This document shows positions 16,286-24,845 of a stretch of 64,000 nucleotides of DNA, one piece after another. Both the position numbers and the translations under genes were made by a program. Position 1 is the first letter of the stretch, and every line of letters begins with the position of its first letter. Source of the DNA: Spirochaetota bacterium (GTDB lineage Bacteria > Spirochaetota > UBA4802 > JAFGJZ01); the NCBI GenBank assembly GCA_027858855.1, contig JAQIBV010000021.1, forward strand, positions 66,816-130,815, given 5' to 3'. Under the pieces are notes generated by a model. It saw only the letters and a list, made by a program, of their open reading frames with translations. It was not told where the DNA came from and made no database searches.

Positions 16286-18841
16286 TTAAACTTTAGCAAC
16301 CAGATATTTCTGATTTATCGAATCAGCCTTAACAACAAGCTGTCCGAATTCGGGCTTTATCACTCGGATAATATCCTGATAAGAATCATTATCCTGAATA
16401 TAGTCTTTAAATACATTTGGACTTTCTGTGAAAAAACTCTTGTCGATACTATTACCATCTTTATGAGGGTAAAAGGCCAGATAAAGAATATCAAATTCAA
16501 CCAGATCATTAAAAAAATGAGTTCCCAATGAAACATCGGGAATTAATCCTTCACGCATCTCTACTACTTCACAGACACAGGCTGCACGGCATATCTCGGA
16601 AAAGGTTACAGGAATTCCTAATGACACAGTCGTTGTTCCCCACCGCCCGGGACCGATAAGTACAACTTTCTGTTCTGGCCTTGTCTGACGCATTATCTTT
16701 CCGATAGTGCGGGCTACTGTATGCTTCCCAGATGGGTTCAGAACATCATAGCTTTCTGAAGATACATAGATGATTAGGTCGGCACTGAATTCACGGTTGC
16801 GTCCAATTACAGGGCCACTTTGTGATGCCAGCACAAGATCTTTCTCGTCAACGGTATCGGTATCAAACTCAATTTTACTGTTTTCACGGGCTTCAAACGG
16901 ACGGCATTGAACAATATTTATACGATACTCACTTTCTTCTGTAAAGTTTACAGTAAACTCGATGTCAACAGGATAGGAATATGCCTTTTCAAGGATTTTT
17001 AAAATGGCAGAGATGTCTGAAACGAATGCGGTATCTTCGAAAAGGCCGTTAAAGGTGATAAACCAGCTATTAGTTTCGCGATCACGCGATGCAATAAGAT
17101 TCAGCTCGGTTTGAGATGCAACGAGAGACACCTCGGAAAAATCTGCAGCAACTAACTGGTTCGCCTCCAGATCGATAACGTCTACATTTTTTTGAGAAAA
17201 TCTGCGAAGTTCATCAATTCCGCTTTCGGGACGTCGCATAACAGCATTTAAAGCTGCAATACGTGTGTAATCGTCATCAGAGCGATCAACGGCACGGGTT
17301 CCCATGCCATAAACAATGCGAATAACACCCGATGCCGGATCAATTTCACTGTCCCACACATAGGGGTTGTAAGAATAACCAACACCTCCAACTGCCGGAA
17401 AAAAGTAGCGGCCATGTAAATCACCGGAAACCCTCTGTATCAACAGTGGCATCTGCTCATCCTTATCAAGAATTCCAAGATGCGCTCGATAATGCAGGGC
17501 TTTTTCACTCAAGGTACTCGCATAGATAGTCTTAATCGCTGTCAGAAGATTTTCCAGCCGACGTTCGCGTGAACCCTGATTAGGGCAGAATATGCTCTCA
17601 TATTTACCGGAAAAGGCATTTCCAAAGTTATCCTCAAGCAGACTGGATGATCGCACAATTATCGGTGACTGCCCGAAATAGTCCAGCATGTCAGAAAGCT
17701 TGGCAACTATCTCATCCGGAAATGAACCAGTTAAAATTACCCGTCGAGCATATTCAGCTACTGTTAGAAAGACATCAATGTCTTTCTGCTGATGACGAAT
17801 CCACCAGCATCCATTTATAACCATATAAGTATAAAAAACATCAGCGCCAACGAAGAATGAATCATGTACCTCTATAATATCCTTAACCGCAGATTCACTT
17901 TTTTTGAGCATTGCCCTTGATAGCAACATTCCAGTTGTTTTTCCACCGACAAGGCCGGTACCGATCATACGACGACCAGTTTCAATAAGATCCTCAATTG
18001 TGAAAAACTTTGATGCTAATGACAAAATCTTTTCGTCCCGTGAAATTGTCATCTTCAATAGCTTCTGAAGATACTGCTGTTTGCCCTTTTCCTCTTCAGA
18101 CTCAATGCTGATACGAAGTGCTTCTGAAAAATTTCTGTTCCAGATATCCTTTTCTTCAAAAGAGCCCGAACTTGTCTGAAAGGGAGAGAAAGAGAGTATT
18201 TCAGAATTAAGAGCGCTGTTTGTTACAGGGAAATATCCATCCTCTTCCTCTATGTGCAGCATGTGCATAGTTCGAGAATAACGCTGCTGAACCTTTAAGG
18301 GATGAACGTAGGTTCTAGTTTCACTGGTGTAGACATCCAGAATAACCTGTGCTGTTATATGAATAGGAGAAAGAGCATTATTCGAATGTTCGCGGCGCAA
18401 TATGGCAAAATAGGCGAGGGCTTCCATATCAAGAAGATAGGGACAGGTGAGCATAAAAAAGTTGCCCAGCATTCTGTCAGAAAACCAGACATTGGACAGA
18501 TCACTAAGGGAATCAAAAATATAGTAACCACCTCTTCCATTCTGTTTTATTATTCCATGAATAGCGGTTATAAATTGCTCAAAACCATCATTAGGATCAA
18601 GATCATAAATTTGAGCCGTGGGGAATTCTTTCGAAGAAATAAGAGGGTCATGTGAAGCGAATCTGAAGTAGACCAAATTCTGACCATACAGTTCTGCAGC
18701 CCGTGCGTAGTGCAGAGTAAAATGGCTATACTCATCTATGGTATTTACCTGCCAGACTATGTTATCGCCGGGAAGCAATCCTTTGAGAATGCTATCAAGA
18801 TTTTTTATCCCTGTTGAAAGATCGCAATGATTACATGACAT
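16286..18841 (-). CDS. KaiC-like domain fused to a pyruvate-phosphate-dikinase-type ATP-binding domain
   Basis: An 851-residue protein. Residues 1-200 resemble a KaiC/RecA-like domain: GIKNLDSILKGLLPGDNIVW at the position of the nucleotide loop and YYIFDSLSDLSN as a Walker-B-like strand. The loop lacks the GxxGxGKT residues, so ATP binding there is doubtful. From about residue 285 it resembles the PPDK/PEP-synthase N-terminal ATP-grasp domain, with GTGLVGGKTTGMLLSRAM, IIVRSSSLLEDNFGNAFSGK and VDIEFTVNF. The swivelling phosphohistidine domain and the C-terminal PEP-binding barrel of true PEP synthase are absent. It may phosphorylate or pyrophosphorylate a partner. GGGAGGA precedes the ATG. The gene stands alone on the minus strand. 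Confidence 0.72.
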   Translation of the reverse strand: MSCNHCDLSTGIKNLDSILKGLLPGDNIVWQVNTIDEYSHFTLHYARAAELYGQNLVYFRFASHDPLISSKEFPTAQIYDLDPNDGFEQFITAIHGIIKQNGRGGYYIFDSLSDLSNVWFSDRMLGNFFMLTCPYLLDMEALAYFAILRREHSNNALSPIHITAQVILDVYTSETRTYVHPLKVQQRYSRTMHMLHIEEEDGYFPVTNSALNSEILSFSPFQTSSGSFEEKDIWNRNFSEALRISIESEEEKGKQQYLQKLLKMTISRDEKILSLASKFFTIEDLIETGRRMIGTGLVGGKTTGMLLSRAMLKKSESAVKDIIEVHDSFFVGADVFYTYMVINGCWWIRHQQKDIDVFLTVAEYARRVILTGSFPDEIVAKLSDMLDYFGQSPIIVRSSSLLEDNFGNAFSGKYESIFCPNQGSRERRLENLLTAIKTIYASTLSEKALHYRAHLGILDKDEQMPLLIQRVSGDLHGRYFFPAVGGVGYSYNPYVWDSEIDPASGVIRIVYGMGTRAVDRSDDDYTRIAALNAVMRRPESGIDELRRFSQKNVDVIDLEANQLVAADFSEVSLVASQTELNLIASRDRETNSWFITFNGLFEDTAFVSDISAILKILEKAYSYPVDIEFTVNFTEESEYRINIVQCRPFEARENSKIEFDTDTVDEKDLVLASQSGPVIGRNREFSADLIIYVSSESYDVLNPSGKHTVARTIGKIMRQTRPEQKVVLIGPGRWGTTTVSLGIPVTFSEICRAACVCEVVEMREGLIPDVSLGTHFFNDLVEFDILYLAFYPHKDGNSIDKSFFTESPNVFKDYIQDNDSYQDIIRVIKPEFGQLVVKADSINQKYLVAKV

Positions 18842-18906
18842 ATAATCCTCCCGTTTCGTATATCTCGTCTATAAACCTTAACTGGTTATGAGTCGCCATG
18901 AACGAC

Positions 18907-19875
18907 TCATAAATCGGCACCGCAGAAAAACTGAAAGATCATATCATCAAAGCAGGGTAGTTGTTCATGGGCATAATCGGGAAATACAATATCACGTTTT
19001 GCAGACCTGATTTTATTGAAAGTCGCATATTGTGATGAAGGTGGGCAGATCTTATCCATTAAACCGATTGCCATCAAGGTTTCTGCTTCAATTCGAGGAG
19101 CTAAATTCTGAATATCTATGTAACCCAGTTTCGTAAAAACCTGCTCTTCATGCTGGTGCATCGGGTCAAACCTGCGAAAATGCTCTTTGATGTCTTCATA
19201 GGCGTCCAATGCAAGATCAAGATCCCAGACACGTCGATAATCGGAAAGATAGGGGTAAAGCGGAGCAATACGCTTTATTTGAGGCACAAGAGCCCCACAG
19301 GCTAGCGTAAGGCCACCTCCCTGAGAACCTCCTGTAGCACAGACCAAATCCCTGTCTACCCAGTCAAAGTTCATAGCTATGCGCGCGAGTTGAGCCGTAT
19401 CAAGAAAGATATGTCTGTACAGAAGATCATGCGGATCATTTGACTGAAGACCACGAGTAATATGCCCATGGAGGGTGTTTCCAGGTACTCCTCCAATATC
19501 ATCTGAAGAACCTCCTTGACCACGCACATCCATAGCAACTACCGTAAAGCCAGCAGCGACCCATCCGAGCTTTGACTGCCAGTCTCCACAATTAGCACTT
19601 AGACCATGAAACAGAAGAACAGCTGGAGTTTTTCGTTCGGCTTTTATTGGGCGTAGAATTTTGGCATGAATACGGGCTTTACGTACTCCAGTAAAGTAAA
19701 GGTCAGAGCATTCTGCAAATGAAACCTTGAAGTCTGCCGGAACCAGCAGTACATCATCATCCGTTTCAGAAAGTTCGTTAAGAGCCTCGCTCCAATAATC
19801 ATCAAAATCATCCGGACACGGGTTTGTTCCCTTATAACGACGCAGCTCTGACAACGGCAGATCAAAAACAGACAT
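18907..19875 (-). CDS. axeA: Acetylxylan esterase / cephalosporin-C deacetylase family (AXE1)
   Basis: A 322-residue alpha/beta hydrolase of the AXE1 family, which removes acetyl groups from acetylated xylo-oligosaccharides and related sugars. It has the oxyanion-side motif VLLFHGLSANCGDW, the RGQGGSSDD segment specific to this family, the nucleophile elbow TGGSQGGGL (Ser), the acid segment IGLMDKICPPSSQYATFN (Asp) and the C-terminal His in DYAHEQLPCFDD. It has no signal peptide, so it should act in the cytoplasm on imported sugars. Length is typical. GAGAGGAAAA precedes the ATG. Confidence 0.9.
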   Translation of the reverse strand: MSVFDLPLSELRRYKGTNPCPDDFDDYWSEALNELSETDDDVLLVPADFKVSFAECSDLYFTGVRKARIHAKILRPIKAERKTPAVLLFHGLSANCGDWQSKLGWVAAGFTVVAMDVRGQGGSSDDIGGVPGNTLHGHITRGLQSNDPHDLLYRHIFLDTAQLARIAMNFDWVDRDLVCATGGSQGGGLTLACGALVPQIKRIAPLYPYLSDYRRVWDLDLALDAYEDIKEHFRRFDPMHQHEEQVFTKLGYIDIQNLAPRIEAETLMAIGLMDKICPPSSQYATFNKIRSAKRDIVFPDYAHEQLPCFDDMIFQFFCGADL

Positions 19876-19983
19876 AATTTTCCTCTCAATCAGTTAAAGT
19901 CTGTTCACTATATCAATCAGAACTGTTTCATCAACTGATATTAGGATTAATAAGAAATTTTTCTTCAAGTAAACTTCGAAAAA

Positions 19984-20457
19984 TTATACGAGAGATGCGA
20001 TTCTGTTTGTTGCTGAAGTTATTCGTTCTTCGCGATCTTTTCGTGACCAGTTAATCACTTCCTTTGCACAGATAACGGCCTTCTTAAAAGTACACATTTT
20101 TTCCATTCGTCGCAGTGCGCGGTTACCACCCATCCACGCAAAAGGCAAATGCTGTGTAACCAGGAGTGCAATCTTTTTGTCTTCTATTGCTTTAACAGTT
20201 TTACAATAACGTTTCATAACCGGAGACAAAGAAAACGCAATGACAGAACCTGCAAGAACAAGAAAGTCATATTTTGTCGGATCGGGGGATTCCAAAATGG
20301 TAAATTTTCCCATGTCATTATTTGGATCATAATCTTCGTTAACTGCGATCTTCTCTATTGTGCAGTCATGACCCTTTTTTTCAATAGCCTCTTTCAATTT
20401 CTCTGCTACCGATAGGGTGTTCCCCGTGTATGAATATACAATAATTCCAGTTTTCAT
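19984..20457 (-). CDS. Flavodoxin-family protein
   Basis: A 157-residue FMN-binding fold protein. The phosphate-binding loop VYSYTGNTLSVAEKL at residues 7-21 is the classic flavodoxin signature, and YDFLVLAGSVIAFSLSPVMK corresponds to the second FMN loop. The stretch QHLPFAWMGGNRALRRMEKM and the remaining C-terminal part differ from short-chain flavodoxins and are closer to stand-alone flavodoxin-like electron-transfer or NADPH:FMN-reductase relatives. TGAGGAG precedes the ATG. It lies about 110 bases upstream of the esterase gene on the same strand. Confidence 0.85.
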   Translation of the reverse strand: MKTGIIVYSYTGNTLSVAEKLKEAIEKKGHDCTIEKIAVNEDYDPNNDMGKFTILESPDPTKYDFLVLAGSVIAFSLSPVMKRYCKTVKAIEDKKIALLVTQHLPFAWMGGNRALRRMEKMCTFKKAVICAKEVINWSRKDREERITSATNRIASLV

Positions 20458-20664
20458 AAACTCCTCATAATTTTGATAATGATCTTAAATTAGCAACTGC
20501 ATCAAGTCAACATGTCTTGAGATTCAAACTGTATCAATGGCATTCAATAGTATATCTAAATGACCTTAAATATATCAGAAGTCTCTAACATTATTTCAAA
20601 AAAATGACTCTCATTATTAAACAGCAACTCATGGTTATAGCGCCCTAAAAAACGAGCCGTCATT

Positions 20665-21753
20665 CTAGCGTCGGGGAATAGTCTTAATTGTCGACGGGTT
20701 ACTAATTCCGGTGTACAAATCAACACGTGTTAACTGGCCATCACTACCCACGCGCCATAACACAAGACTGTTCTCCTCTGGACACGATGCCAGAAGAAAA
20801 TGGGTTTCTCCCGAAAAATAATGCAGACTATTGACAGACTCTAAAGTATTCACCGTTTGTATCGGTTCAGATGCAACTGTTCCGTCTGCAGATATTGCAT
20901 ACACACGAACAGTTCCATTAGATACTGACACATAGAGATAGGAACCGGAGGAGTGTATCGCTAAATCCAGAGGTAAGCCCTCGTCAAAGTTTATTGGGTC
21001 ATCAACAGCAACTGATTCCGAAATAATTACTCCATTACTGTTTAACCTGTATGATCTGATATCTCCTTGGGATGATCCAGGAGTAAGCAAATACATCGTC
21101 AACTGGTTCGGGTGAATAATCATCTGTGCTGTGGCTTCCACTACATAATTTGATTCTTCACCTCCAAGAGCCCCAGAACTATCAATAGCAAAAGATCTTA
21201 TTCTTTCCCGATCATTAACATACAGATGTGATCTATCAGGATGCACAAACGGAAAAAGATCATTATTTTCGGTTATATCTTCTATCGTATTTCGAATTTC
21301 AATTTCAGTTCCCGAAAGTAAAAAGGAATAAACATCAGGCGCATTTGCAACAAATAAAGAAGAGCCATTTGACGAAATATCTAACCTGACCGGCCAGGCT
21401 GAATCTAATGCAATAGACAAGCTGTTTCCGTTTTCTAACAAGCCTTCTTCGTTAATCTCATAAGCATAAAGCATGGTAGGGCTTACAGAATAAAGATTAT
21501 TATTCCCGGCGTGAACAGCAATATCCCTGACTCCACCCGGAACTTCTGTTGAATTCTGATAAACCAGCTGCTCTTCAACAATATTAAACATCTCTACCGA
21601 GACCTTATTACTAACAACATACACTATATCATATAACTCGTCTTCATTACCGATTTCCTCTGCATTATCAAGCATCTTGTGAAAGGTAAAATCACATGAA
21701 ACCAATAGCAGAAGAGCTAAAAATAGAAGAACAAACCACCCGTATAATCTCAT
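20665..21753 (-). CDS. Beta-propeller lipoprotein (lactonase/YVTN-like)
   Basis: A 362-residue lipoprotein (signal ending LLLLVSC, lipobox LVSC). The mature part shows repeated blades with motifs such as VRDIAVHAGNNNLYSV, VRLDISSNGSSLFVA, LFPFVHPDRSHLYV and LDLAIHSSGSYLYVSVSNG, the pattern of six- or seven-bladed propellers of the 6-phosphogluconolactonase/YVTN class. These domains bind proteins or small ligands; an enzyme role is not indicated, and the lipid anchor argues for an envelope role. It is the last gene of a minus-strand cluster with the beta-barrel-like protein, the FecR protein and the cyclase. Confidence 0.72.
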   Translation of the reverse strand: MRLYGWFVLLFLALLLLVSCDFTFHKMLDNAEEIGNEDELYDIVYVVSNKVSVEMFNIVEEQLVYQNSTEVPGGVRDIAVHAGNNNLYSVSPTMLYAYEINEEGLLENGNSLSIALDSAWPVRLDISSNGSSLFVANAPDVYSFLLSGTEIEIRNTIEDITENNDLFPFVHPDRSHLYVNDRERIRSFAIDSSGALGGEESNYVVEATAQMIIHPNQLTMYLLTPGSSQGDIRSYRLNSNGVIISESVAVDDPINFDEGLPLDLAIHSSGSYLYVSVSNGTVRVYAISADGTVASEPIQTVNTLESVNSLHYFSGETHFLLASCPEENSLVLWRVGSDGQLTRVDLYTGISNPSTIKTIPRR

Positions 21754-21780
21754 TGCACCCTCTGAATTATTAAAATCATT

Positions 21781-21803
21781 CTGCGGATCATTTAAAACCG
21801 CAG
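21781..21803 (-). terminator. GC-rich hairpin after the beta-barrel-like gene
   Basis: CTGCGG (21781-21786) and CCGCAG (21798-21803) pair around an 11-base loop, just downstream of the minus-strand gene ending at 21850. On the minus strand it is followed by AATGATTTT, a poor T-run. It may be a weak terminator or processing site before the propeller lipoprotein gene. Confidence 0.4.
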
Positions 21804-21849
21804 GTAACTTTCGAAATCTTTGTTTTCAGTAACCATGATTATTTTACTT

Positions 21850-22704
21850 CTAAAATATAAAACCAATACCCATAAATAATTCGGCGTAGGGAACTATTCC
21901 CTCCTCTTCATACAGCAGGGTTCCACTTATGCCTGTTGAAAAACTGTACCCGGCATAATCAAAAAGACCGGCAACACCCAGCGTCATTAACGGATCCAGA
22001 ACTACATCTGATTCAAAGGCATTGTTTTGCAGATAACTCATGTTAGTATATGATCCTCCCAGACGAAGGAAAGGAAACAGATCTATCTTTTCTGTTATTT
22101 CATAATTATAACCGCTGTACAACCCAAACGGAACACTAAGTCCATAATCTATTTCGAGCTTTTCATTCCCAGGAATATAAAACAGACCTGAAAAAATCCC
22201 GACTTCAAACTTTGGAATAAAGAGATTCTGAATGCCGCCCGTTACAGTTAACCCATAACCAGTATCAAAGAGCGACCCCATTACTCCGGACGGGATCAGA
22301 ACTCCAGGCATAAAACGCACACACCATTGCAAAGGCTCTTTCGAATCTTCTTCTTTTCGAATACTCTCTGCCCTTTTTTCTTCAAATAAAACGGAATAGG
22401 GCTCATGAGCCTTTCGAGGAGCTGAAACTATTCTTATTTCAAAATCCGACCATTCTGAAGAAGTATTCGGTTGTCCGGCTACGTTTAAGGCTGTAACTCT
22501 ATATTGATAACGTCCAGAGGGCAGACTGATACGATAATTCGGCTCTTTTCTCTCTTCACTTATAAGAATTTTTCCCTCTGCATCTTTGATCTGTACCAGA
22601 TAACCACGGGCTCCAGGTACAGCATCCCATGTCATAAGGCGATTGTCCGCATGCAAAGCGGTAATTGAGGTGAAAAAAAACAGTAATACTATAATTCTCT
22701 TCAT
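21850..22704 (-). CDS. Secreted protein with fibronectin-like N-terminus and beta-barrel-like C-terminus
   Basis: A 284-residue exported protein with a signal peptide (MKRIIVLLFFFTSITALHA). Residues 22-95 read like a fibronectin type III module (WDAVPGARGYLVQIKDAEGK, then YQYRVTALNVAGQ). The C-terminal 160 residues alternate aromatic and polar residues in strands and end in GIGFIF with a terminal Phe, which is typical of outer-membrane beta-barrels. It lies five bases after the FecR gene, so translation is probably coupled. Its Fn3 module resembles those in the FecR protein. Confidence 0.65.
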   Translation of the reverse strand: MKRIIVLLFFFTSITALHADNRLMTWDAVPGARGYLVQIKDAEGKILISEERKEPNYRISLPSGRYQYRVTALNVAGQPNTSSEWSDFEIRIVSAPRKAHEPYSVLFEEKRAESIRKEEDSKEPLQWCVRFMPGVLIPSGVMGSLFDTGYGLTVTGGIQNLFIPKFEVGIFSGLFYIPGNEKLEIDYGLSVPFGLYSGYNYEITEKIDLFPFLRLGGSYTNMSYLQNNAFESDVVLDPLMTLGVAGLFDYAGYSFSTGISGTLLYEEEGIVPYAELFMGIGFIF

Positions 22705-22709
22705 GGTTT

Positions 22710-24845
22710 CTATTCCGTATCAATAATTATGCTGGGAAGTTTTACCCGCGGGACTGCTAGTTTTTTAAGAGTAATAACACTGAATGCTCCGCGAGTAGTT
22801 TTTGAAACTACGGTGTTTCGTGACGAGTCGCCATGCAAAGCAGTAATTTCAAACTCATACTCTCCCTTTTTCAATGACTCAACAGTATCATAGGTATACC
22901 CAGTTTCAGAAACAGTCTTTTCATGAACGGTGATTCGTTTCGGGAAAGCCTTTTTGTATAGAACTACCTTATAGTGCGTAGCACTATCAACAGTCTCCCA
23001 GGTAAAATCGATAGACTTTTCTTCTACAGTATTAACCACAAGGCCTGGCTTTGGAGAAAGCAGAGTCGGTGAGGGCGAAATTGTCAGGATGCGAAAAGAT
23101 GCTGTTTCACTGACCACCAGGTCCTTATCATCATCGCTTTTAAGAATAACCCGCCAATAGTATTCAGAAGGAGAGACACCATTAACAACAACATTCCCGG
23201 TTCTACTTTTCCCCGTTAACAAAGGTGCAGTGAAGTCATCCGACTTAGACAGCTGAACAAGATAATTATTACCGCGATTATAATCGCGCCACCTGAAAAA
23301 TACATCTACAGACCGACCTGTTAAAACGGTGTCGGTTGCTGGTGCCAGCAACTCAATAGGAACAGCATCTACAATAATAAATCTTCGCTCTTCAGAGAAT
23401 TCCGAAGAAATTTTTTTCGAATGGGCCTTAACTCTCCAGAAATAATCACCATTTATCAGCTCTTGTGAGGGTCTGTAAAAATTATAATTAACCCGTTCGT
23501 TTGCAACAACATCAGTGAAATTTTCGTCTGTTGAAATTTCAACTGTATAGTAATCAACACCTGATTTTGAATGCCAATAAAGAGCCTGCTTCTTTTCTTT
23601 CAATGCGAGTCGTGATATACGTTCAACCTCGTCACGTCGAGAAACAGGGTCGGGCTTGCTTAAACCTGACTCCTGAACAATTGTAAACTGAGAAGTTTTA
23701 CCTGTTAAATTTTCACCACCGTACAAATGGCCATAATCATTTTTAACACGCCAATAATAGGTTCCGCCTCCCAGCTTGTCGGTAGAAATCGCTGTACCGC
23801 GTGACGGGAGGGTTAAAACTCTATTCTTAAGGTCTGCATCAGAGAAAATTTCTATCTGATAATTTGTAGCGTAGTCTGACTTGGTCCAATTAAATGAAAC
23901 CAAAGGTTTTTCTGATACAGCATTTATCTTCTTCTTTTTTGGTGGCATGAGCGGAAGCGAAGCTTTATCTTTGAGAACGGTAAACCTTGAAACCCGACTT
24001 TCTTTACCTGAACCGACAATTTTCCAGAAATATGAACCGGGCTCCACTGATATTTCGGTACTAGTTTCAGAAGTAACATCTCTTGTGACAGATATCTTCT
24101 TGAATAATGGATCTCGGGCGATGATAAGATTTTTAGACAGGTCATCTTCAGGCTTCCAGCTAAAAACGACCGGCAATACAGACTCCGCTGTGATAAAAAC
24201 AGCGGAAGCTTTGGGTGTACTGAGAGTATATGCAATTTGAATGGCTCGAGTCTCGCCATCTCCGTCTGCACGAAAGGCTCGATCATTAGCAAGCACAATG
24301 GTTTTTCCATCCACTACAATTTCAGCCTCTCCTGATGCAACATCAATACCAGTAAAGCCTGTGCCACTGCCATCACCACTAAAAAGTAAGCTTCCTTCGC
24401 GCATGGAAACAGTTGTGTCGCCCGATATGACAGTTACAGAGGAGGTGAGGGCGCCCTTACTTCCAGAAAGATCCCGAATAAGATTCAGAGACGAGCCCTC
24501 CATATTAATACTCAGTTCGTTGTTTCTCATGCTAAGAACGACCAGAGTGTTCTCGCCCAATTCAATTGCTGTTCCATCATCCAGATTAACGGTTGCAATC
24601 GAATCAAAATCAGTGCGGATACTGTCGTAATTATACACTGGTGAATGATTTTCAACCGACCCCCATAATACCTGAGAGGTGAATTTTCTTTCGGCAATTC
24701 TCTTCTTAAAGGTTATGGTTCCGATTTGCTCGGTTGTATCGCGCACATAGGTTTGTCTGATGTCCTGACAAAGGCGTAACGAGGCTATTACCAGAATCAA
24801 AATACAAACAGTAAAAAAGAGGCTGTCATTTTTTCTTAATTTCAT
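22710..24845 (-). CDS. FecR-domain protein with repeated fibronectin-like modules
   Basis: A 711-residue protein with one N-terminal membrane segment (FFTVCILILVIASLRLC) and an extracytoplasmic FecR-type domain around residues 60-200 (SIATVNLDDGTAIELGENTL, then SVTVISGDTTVSMREGSLLF). At least four Fn3-like repeats follow, each ending in a related motif: SYFWKI, TYYWRV, DYFWRV, YYWRV. FecR domains sense envelope signals, and in spirochaetes they often sit beside adenylate cyclases, as here. I chose ATG 24845 because AGAAGAG lies just upstream; an in-frame ATG at 24869 lacks a ribosome site. The start lies inside the cyclase gene end (20-base overlap), indicating coupling. Confidence 0.75.
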   Translation of the reverse strand: MKLRKNDSLFFTVCILILVIASLRLCQDIRQTYVRDTTEQIGTITFKKRIAERKFTSQVLWGSVENHSPVYNYDSIRTDFDSIATVNLDDGTAIELGENTLVVLSMRNNELSINMEGSSLNLIRDLSGSKGALTSSVTVISGDTTVSMREGSLLFSGDGSGTGFTGIDVASGEAEIVVDGKTIVLANDRAFRADGDGETRAIQIAYTLSTPKASAVFITAESVLPVVFSWKPEDDLSKNLIIARDPLFKKISVTRDVTSETSTEISVEPGSYFWKIVGSGKESRVSRFTVLKDKASLPLMPPKKKKINAVSEKPLVSFNWTKSDYATNYQIEIFSDADLKNRVLTLPSRGTAISTDKLGGGTYYWRVKNDYGHLYGGENLTGKTSQFTIVQESGLSKPDPVSRRDEVERISRLALKEKKQALYWHSKSGVDYYTVEISTDENFTDVVANERVNYNFYRPSQELINGDYFWRVKAHSKKISSEFSEERRFIIVDAVPIELLAPATDTVLTGRSVDVFFRWRDYNRGNNYLVQLSKSDDFTAPLLTGKSRTGNVVVNGVSPSEYYWRVILKSDDDKDLVVSETASFRILTISPSPTLLSPKPGLVVNTVEEKSIDFTWETVDSATHYKVVLYKKAFPKRITVHEKTVSETGYTYDTVESLKKGEYEFEITALHGDSSRNTVVSKTTRGAFSVITLKKLAVPRVKLPSIIIDTE

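Noticed and set aside
24241-24630. 129-codon open frame opposite the FecR gene
   Set aside because: It is antisense to a well-supported gene, has a Ser/Pro/Val-rich composition typical of shadow frames and no ribosome site.
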